Below the pieces are notes generated by a model. The model was given only the letters and a program-made list of their open reading frames with translations. It did no database searches and was not told where the DNA came from. Shown here piece by piece: positions 59,805 through 64,000 of a stretch of DNA of 64,000 nt. Origin of the DNA: Solidesulfovibrio aerotolerans. GTDB lineage: Bacteria > Desulfobacterota > Desulfovibrionia > Desulfovibrionales > Desulfovibrionaceae. The stretch covers positions 62,001-126,000 of the forward strand of contig NZ_WVUD01000006.1 of NCBI RefSeq assembly GCF_009856865.1. Direction: 5' to 3'. The position numbers and the translations under genes are program-made. How positions within the stretch are numbered: the first letter of the stretch is position 1; each line of letters starts with the position of its first letter.

Positions 59805-60794
59805 ATGAAAATCTATTACGACCAGGACGCCGACCTTTCCCTTTTGGCTGACAAGACCGTGGCCATCCTCGGCTACGGCAGCCAGGGCCATGCCCATGCC
59901 CAGAACCTGCGCGATTCGGGCGTCAAAGTGGTCATCGGCCAGCGTCCCGGCGGCCCCAACTGGGATCTCGCCAAGGAAAACGGCTTCACGCCCTTAAGCG
60001 CCGCCGAAGCCGCCGCTGCGGCCGATGTCATCATGATCCTGGTCCCGGACCAGCACCAGCGGGCCGTTTACGAAAAAGACGTGCTGCCCAGCCTGACTGC
60101 CGGCAAGATGCTGCTTTTCGCCCACGGCTTTAACATCCACTACCAGCAGATTGTGCCGCCGGCCAATGTTGACGTGGCCATGATCGCCCCCAAGGGACCG
60201 GGCCATCTGGTGCGCCGGGTCTACACCGAGGGCGGCGGTGTGCCGTGCCTGATCGCCGTGCACCAAAACGCCACCGGCAAGGCCATGGAAATGGGCCTGG
60301 CCTACGCCAAGGGTGTGGGCGGAACGCGCAGCGGCGTTTTGACCACCACGTTTAAGGAAGAGACCGAAACCGATCTTTTCGGCGAGCAGGCCGTTTTGTG
60401 CGGCGGCGCGGCCGAACTGGTCAAGGCCGGTTTTGAGACCCTGTGCGAGGCCGGCTACCAGCCCGAAATCGCCTATTTCGAGTGTCTCCATGAGCTGAAA
60501 CTCATTGTGGACCTCATGTACGAGGGCGGCCTGTCCCGCATGCGCTATTCCATCAGCGACACGGCCGAATACGGCGATTACGTCAGCGGTCCCCGGGTGG
60601 TCACCGACGAGACCCGGGCCGAAATGCGCAAGATCCTCAAAGAGATCCAGAATGGCACCTTTGCCCGGGATTTCATCATGGAAAACATGTCCGGCCGGGC
60701 ACACTTCCTGTCCATGCGCCGCATCAACGCCGAGCACCCCATTGAAAAAGTCGGTGCCAAGCTGCGCGAGATGATGAGCTGGCTCAAGAAATAG
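59805..60794 (+). CDS. ilvC: Ketol-acid reductoisomerase
   Basis: A 329-residue class I enzyme; start at the second of two adjacent ATG codons (59805; 59802 sits too close to AAAGGAG). The Rossmann motif is [20 protein letters not shown], followed by VVIGQRPGG, and the domain ends [20 protein letters not shown]. Metal ligands lie in [20 protein letters not shown]. It converts acetolactate to dihydroxyisovalerate. Last of the ilv genes. Confidence 0.97.
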   Translation: MKIYYDQDADLSLLADKTVAILGYGSQGHAHAQNLRDSGVKVVIGQRPGGPNWDLAKENGFTPLSAAEAAAAADVIMILVPDQHQRAVYEKDVLPSLTAGKMLLFAHGFNIHYQQIVPPANVDVAMIAPKGPGHLVRRVYTEGGGVPCLIAVHQNATGKAMEMGLAYAKGVGGTRSGVLTTTFKEETETDLFGEQAVLCGGAAELVKAGFETLCEAGYQPEIAYFECLHELKLIVDLMYEGGLSRMRYSISDTAEYGDYVSGPRVVTDETRAEMRKILKEIQNGTFARDFIMENMSGRAHFLSMRRINAEHPIEKVGAKLREMMSWLKK

Positions 60795-60802
60795 CAGGGG
60801 TC

Positions 60803-60832
60803 AAGCGGCCGGTCCTCAGGGGCCGGCCGCTT
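60803..60832. repeat. 10-bp perfect hairpin after ilvC
   Basis: Arms AAGCGGCCGG (60803-60812) and CCGGCCGCTT (60823-60832). It lies just after the ilvC stop. No T tract, so a weak or Rho-assisted terminator is possible. Confidence 0.55.
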
Positions 60833-60848
60833 CTGCAAGGAGATGTCC

Positions 60849-61394
60849 ATGTTCATGCGTTTTTTCGGGAGATCGCGACGTCGTCCTCTCGGCCTGTTTC
60901 TGGCCTTTGTATTGGCGACGATGGGTTTGGCGGGGCTGGCCGGGACGCATTTCGCCCAGGCCCAGACCCCAGCCCTGGAAGCGCCACTGCCGGAAAACGC
61001 CGATCCCTTTCCCGGGCTTTTGGCCCTGGCTGGAAACGGCGACCCCAAAGCCCAGTGTGCAGTCGGCATCGATTATCTCAACGGTCGCCGCGTCGCCCAG
61101 GATTATCGACTGGGACTCCACTGGCTGTCCAAGGCCTCTGACGCCGGCTTTGCCTACGCGCGCTACGTGCTGGCAGACGTCTATAGCCGGGGGTATGCCG
61201 GCGTGCCCGTCGATGATGCATCGGCCTATTATTATGCCTCCCTGGCTGCGGCTTCCTCGTCACTGGACGACAAGGTCCGGGAGCGGGCAGCAAAGTTGCG
61301 CGACGCCAGCGCCAAACGGTTGAGCACAGCCCAGCTCGCGGCCATGCAGGCCAAAGCCGCTCTGGCTCCCCTGGACGCGGCGGTAGGCCATTAG
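60849..61394 (+). CDS. Exported Sel1-repeat protein
   Basis: A 181-residue protein; the ATG at 60849 is six bases from AAGGAG. A twin-basic N-terminus and hydrophobic core (LFLAFVLATMGLAGLAG) form a signal peptide with cleavage near FAQA. Two Sel1-like repeats follow (AQCAVGIDYLNGRRVAQDYR, AYARYVLADVYSRGYAG). Such repeats are interaction scaffolds; the partner is unknown. Confidence 0.82.
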   Translation: MFMRFFGRSRRRPLGLFLAFVLATMGLAGLAGTHFAQAQTPALEAPLPENADPFPGLLALAGNGDPKAQCAVGIDYLNGRRVAQDYRLGLHWLSKASDAGFAYARYVLADVYSRGYAGVPVDDASAYYYASLAAASSSLDDKVRERAAKLRDASAKRLSTAQLAAMQAKAALAPLDAAVGH

Positions 61395-61467
61395 CCCCGC
61401 TGCGTTCCTGCCGCCCAGGCGCTCCTGGCCGGGCGGACCTCAAATGACGGCGCAGGGAAATGCAGCC

Positions 61468-62088
61468 ATGTCCGACGTTTCGCTCCCCTTCGCGCAAAAC
61501 CGGCCCGGCTTGGGCGTAGTCCAAAGGGCCGCCGGGCTGTTTGCCCGGATGGTCCTGATCCTGGTGACGTTGTGGGCCGTTTGGGCGCCAGGGCTTGCCG
61601 TGGGGGCAAAGGTCGAAACCAAGACCTTTAATGCCTACTACGCCAGTCAAAGCGCCAAAATTTATGACCATTTGCTCAAGGTCACGGATTATTACGCGTC
61701 TTTGGCCAAGGACGGCAATACCGAGCGCGTCAAGGACGTGCTGGCGTTGCGGGCTTCGCTTGCGGCCTGCTGGGAAATGGTCCTCAATGCCGGCGACATG
61801 GTCTATATCTACGATCTTGTCGATCCCGGCTGTTCCGGGACCGTGACCCAGATCGGCGGCTTGATCAAAACGGGTCTGGCCACCGTGGCCGGCAAGCTGG
61901 ACAAAGAACTCCAGTGGATGCGACTGGTGGAAAAAAACGTCTCCGATCTGCCCGTTTCCGTGGAATTGGGCCAGGCCTTTCGGGATATCGAGGCCATGGC
62001 AGCCTATTTTAGAACCGCAGCCCCGACTTTTGAGGCACCGGCCGGCGGCGAAACCCGCCAGTCCGTGAAAAAGCAGGGGGTTCCATGA
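61468..62088 (+). CDS. Unknown membrane-anchored protein
   Basis: About 206 residues from the ATG at 61468 (AGGGA upstream); the ATG at 61444 is an alternative. A single hydrophobic segment (AGLFARMVLILVTLWAVWAP) near residue 30 looks like an uncleaved signal anchor. The rest is helical: IYDHLLKVTDYYASLAKDG, MVLNAGDMVYIYDLVDPGC and LDKELQWMRLVEKNVSDL. No motif recognised. Its stop overlaps the SemiSWEET start (ATGA). Confidence 0.68.
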   Translation: MSDVSLPFAQNRPGLGVVQRAAGLFARMVLILVTLWAVWAPGLAVGAKVETKTFNAYYASQSAKIYDHLLKVTDYYASLAKDGNTERVKDVLALRASLAACWEMVLNAGDMVYIYDLVDPGCSGTVTQIGGLIKTGLATVAGKLDKELQWMRLVEKNVSDLPVSVELGQAFRDIEAMAAYFRTAAPTFEAPAGGETRQSVKKQGVP

Positions 62089-62342
62089 CCGGGCTTGCCG
62101 ACTGCATCGGCTATCTGGCCGGCCTGTGTACCACTGCGGCGTTTTTACCCCAGGTGGTCAAAACACTGCGCAGTCGGTCGGCCCATGATATCTCTTTGGG
62201 CATGTACGCGCTTATGGTCGTTGGCATCGGGTTGTGGCTCATCCACGGCATCCAGGTGGAGTCCGCTCCTGTGATAGCCGCCAATGCCGTGACGCTTGTT
62301 CTGGTCGGAGCCATGCTGGTCATGAAGCTGCTGTACAAATAA
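62085..62342 (+). CDS. SemiSWEET-family small membrane protein
   Basis: An 85-residue protein with three membrane helices. GYLAGLCTTAAFLPQVVKTL (helix 1 with the Pro-Gln motif), SAHDISLGMYALMVVGIGLW (helix 2) and ANAVTLVLVGAMLVMKLLYK (helix 3) match SemiSWEET/PQ-loop proteins, which dimerise to transport sugars. The trigger for expression is unknown. ATGA overlap with the preceding gene suggests coupled production. Confidence 0.88.
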   Translation: MTGLADCIGYLAGLCTTAAFLPQVVKTLRSRSAHDISLGMYALMVVGIGLWLIHGIQVESAPVIAANAVTLVLVGAMLVMKLLYK

Positions 62343-62376
62343 AGCCTGCGCCTGGAAGCGGCGCGTGGAGGTTTTC

Positions 62377-62661
62377 ATGCGGATATTGATGCTTTCCCTC
62401 TTGCTACTGGCCCTGACAAGCCTGCAATTCGGCTGCGGCCGTCATACCTATCTGGTTGAGACCATGGACAAAAAGTCGTTTTACGTGACGCCGCCTTTGG
62501 TGGTAGATGCCGAAAAGGGTGTCTATTACATGTGGATTAACGGACAGCGCCGCACCGTGCCCATGGATCAGGTCTATCGCATCGACGATTCGGCCCAGAT
62601 CTGCTACCAAAATGGCGTCACCGACACGTTTACCTGCTACGACAACCTGTACTATTTCTGA
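62377..62661 (+). CDS. Small exported YgdI/YgdR-like lipoprotein
   Basis: A 94-residue protein; GGAGG five bases before the ATG at 62377. The signal ends LTSLQFGC, with an imperfect lipobox (Gln at -3). The mature part is SH3-like: TYLVETMDKKSFYVTPP, GVYYMWINGQRRTVPMDQVY and RIDD. It resembles YgdI/YgdR-type lipoproteins. Three Cys after residue 70 may form a disulfide. Confidence 0.7.
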   Translation: MRILMLSLLLLALTSLQFGCGRHTYLVETMDKKSFYVTPPLVVDAEKGVYYMWINGQRRTVPMDQVYRIDDSAQICYQNGVTDTFTCYDNLYYF

Positions 62662-62677
62662 TGCGCCGGACCGGGCC

Positions 62678-63664
62678 GTGAACGACGAGTTGCGGCGTTT
62701 GTCCCTGCGCCTTTTGGAGCGAAAGCCGCCATCCGGACCGGTCGTTTCGCCCGTGGCCTTGACGCCCGGGGCTTTGCCGGACGTGATCGCAGCCTTGGCC
62801 GAGCACCGGCTGCCCCCGGAGCCGGCCGTGCTGGCCAGCCTGTGCCTGAAATATTTTTACGCCTATGTCCACGCCGACAGTCTGGAAACCGAGGTGACCC
62901 TGGACGCCCTGACCCGGCTGGCCGGCCAGTTCGTGCGGCGACGCGGTGGCACGGCACTCCTTGACGGGCAGGACGCCTTGCGCCGCTTTCTGCTCCACCA
63001 CGGCTTTGCCCTGCAAATGCTTATTGATCTGCCCAAAACCGTCCATCTGCTCCTGGCTCTCCTGGCTCTTCCCGTTCCCTGCCGCGACCGTTTCCTTGGC
63101 CTGGACCTGGGGGCCGGGACCGGTATTTTGCTGCTTGGTCAGTATTTGCTGGCCCGCCGGGCCGGCATCGCCGCTCCGGTGCTTTTTGGCTATGAATTCC
63201 AGCCCCAGGTGGCCACGCGGGCCGATGGGCTGCTTGCTGCGCTGGGCATTGGCCGGGTGCGCCAAGCCGACGCCACCCAGGGCGCGACCTACGCCACACT
63301 GCCGGACGGGCCGGTTGCCTGCGTCACCAACGAAACCCTGCCCTCGGCCGGCCGCCGGCTCTATAAAGAACCGTTCCCGGCCATAAACGCCGCTCTTTTT
63401 GCCGCCCTGGGACCACGGCTTGCCAGCACGGCCTTTTTGCCCCAGGCGGTCTGGGCCTCGGACCGGGCCGGACGCACCTGGCTGCGGCTGGCCCCGGAAA
63501 ACGCCTTTGCCGGAAACACGGTCGGGCCGGGCAAGCCCGTGTCCCTGGCTTTTATGCGCGAGGTGGAACTGGCCGGGGAGCGGATTCCCGTGGACCGGGT
63601 CGGGCAGGCCCTGGCGTGGCTGGTGGCCGCCCCCTGGCGCGAAAGCCTGTGCCGGCGTTGGTAG
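62678..63664 (+). CDS. SAM-dependent methyltransferase-like protein
   Basis: About 328 residues from a GTG at 62678 (no strong ribosome site). The N-terminal half is helical. FLGLDLGAGTGILLLGQYLL (about 143-162) is a SAM-binding motif I, followed by LFGYEFQPQ (motif II) and VACVTNETLPS where a catalytic motif would lie. The C-terminus contains LGPRLASTAFLP. Substrate unknown. It follows the lipoprotein by 16 bases. Confidence 0.72.
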   Translation: MNDELRRLSLRLLERKPPSGPVVSPVALTPGALPDVIAALAEHRLPPEPAVLASLCLKYFYAYVHADSLETEVTLDALTRLAGQFVRRRGGTALLDGQDALRRFLLHHGFALQMLIDLPKTVHLLLALLALPVPCRDRFLGLDLGAGTGILLLGQYLLARRAGIAAPVLFGYEFQPQVATRADGLLAALGIGRVRQADATQGATYATLPDGPVACVTNETLPSAGRRLYKEPFPAINAALFAALGPRLASTAFLPQAVWASDRAGRTWLRLAPENAFAGNTVGPGKPVSLAFMREVELAGERIPVDRVGQALAWLVAAPWRESLCRRW

Positions 63665-63667
63665 AGT

Positions 63668-63774
63668 GCAGAAGAGAGGCGAGTGAGAAGAGGAGACAGA
63701 AGATGCCTCCGGCGGCCAAAGGGCTGAGCCCTTTGGAATCCCACCTGAAGGCAAGGGGGGAAGGGGGAACGGCG
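63668..63774 (+). repeat. Composite 3' intergenic element, copy 5 (type A palindrome)
   Basis: Begins just after the methyltransferase stop: a GA-rich lead (GCAGAAGAGAGGCGAG), GCCTCCGGCGGCC, arms AAAGGGCT / AGCCCTTT, GGAATCCC, and an AAGGGGGAACGGCG end. No distal palindrome before the GNAT gene. Confidence 0.85.
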
Positions 63775-63787
63775 TGCTGCGGGTTCG

Positions 63788-64000
63788 TTACAGCGTCAGC
63801 TCGTAATAGAGCGCCCCATCGAGCGGATTGTCGCAGTATGGTTCGATGCGGCTGAAACCGAGCTTTTTATACAGGGCATTGGCCGCAGTCATGGTTTCCA
63901 GAGTGTCCAGCCGGATGGCCTGGTAGCCGCGCTCCCGGGCACCGAAAATGGCGGCCTCGGCCAGGGCGCGCCCCAGTCCGTGCCCGGCATGGGCCGGGCG
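63788..64000 (-). CDS. GNAT acetyltransferase, C-terminal fragment
   Basis: 70 residues of a frame running off the right edge; the start lies beyond the window. AHAGHGLGRALAEAAIFGAR is the acetyl-CoA-binding loop (GxGxGRAL type), then GYQAIRLDTLETMTAANALY and KKLGFSRIEPY. This is a typical GNAT end with the Tyr of motif B. Convergent with the methyltransferase gene. Confidence 0.85.
   Translation of the reverse strand, partial: RPAHAGHGLGRALAEAAIFGARERGYQAIRLDTLETMTAANALYKKLGFSRIEPYCDNPLDGALYYELTL

Noticed and set aside
25361-63774. CRISPR-like array from repeated elements
   Set aside because: Copies are kilobases apart, follow gene ends and have no spacers of regular length.

Overview
The window is GC-rich Gram-negative chromosome, coding almost throughout. 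It most resembles a sulfate-reducing deltaproteobacterium of the Desulfovibrio / Solidesulfovibrio group. The assignment is inference from a periplasmic class III tetraheme cytochrome c, a futalosine-pathway MqnC, an amphi-Trp protein, an EF-G-2-type GTPase, BamD and periplasmic lipoproteins, and a probable selenocysteine codon. No rRNA, tRNA, phage, IS or CRISPR array was seen; the region reads as core genome with a few accessory-looking genes.

Layout. 1-3.0 kb: a glycosyltransferase-9 fragment, two helical proteins that look flagellum-related, and a YbjQ-like protein, with two candidate sigma-54 promoters. 3.0-6.4 kb: an outer-membrane barrel, a candidate 58-residue selenoprotein antisense to its 3' end, an SLC13-type permease and a group IV PLP decarboxylase. 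6.4-12.7 kb: a degenerate receiver, TPR and EF-hand/LysM exported proteins, an FMN-dependent hydroxyacid oxidase, a CHASE4-HAMP-PAS histidine kinase and an amphi-Trp protein. 13-19 kb (minus strand): an SGNH hydrolase, then a five-gene run LOG-like / HIT / LapA / MutS / LysA. 19.1-21.9 kb: uvrC, a methyltransferase and YwbE. 21.9-34.6 kb: mixed small operons including a DMT exporter with divergent LysR regulator, DUF488-tag, ubiD, a J-domain protein, YkgJ, a CoA-binding protein, mqnC, a second DMT exporter, an M24 peptidase and a cyclase. 34.8-36 kb: tetraheme cytochrome c and a CBS pair. 36-44.9 kb: pcm, a Mrp/ApbC ATPase, pgsA, an FtsB-like protein, a TPR protein, a lipoprotein, fbp, tsaD, trxA, trxB. 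45-53 kb: bamD, an unknown, EF-G2, a membrane acyltransferase, rsmD, coaD, miaA and a secreted amidase. 53.4-64 kb: tatA, unknowns, a HAD phosphatase, a yggT/divIVA/DUF167/DUF465/ilvB/ilvN/ilvC run, then a cluster of small exported or membrane proteins with a SemiSWEET, a methyltransferase and a GNAT fragment.

Main observations. (1) On the minus strand at 3569-3745 a small membrane protein reads through an in-frame TGA. Directly 3' of that TGA lies a hairpin whose loop motif and spacing match, from memory, those of the E. coli fdhF selenocysteine insertion element. (2) Five copies of a GA-rich plus palindrome element lie directly 3' of genes, always in the gene's own orientation, and three of them carry a second palindrome 120-150 nt further on. 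(3) Two -24/-12 promoter matches lie in front of the flagellum-like and YbjQ-like genes. (4) A permease-decarboxylase pair and several conserved-looking unknown proteins could not be assigned.
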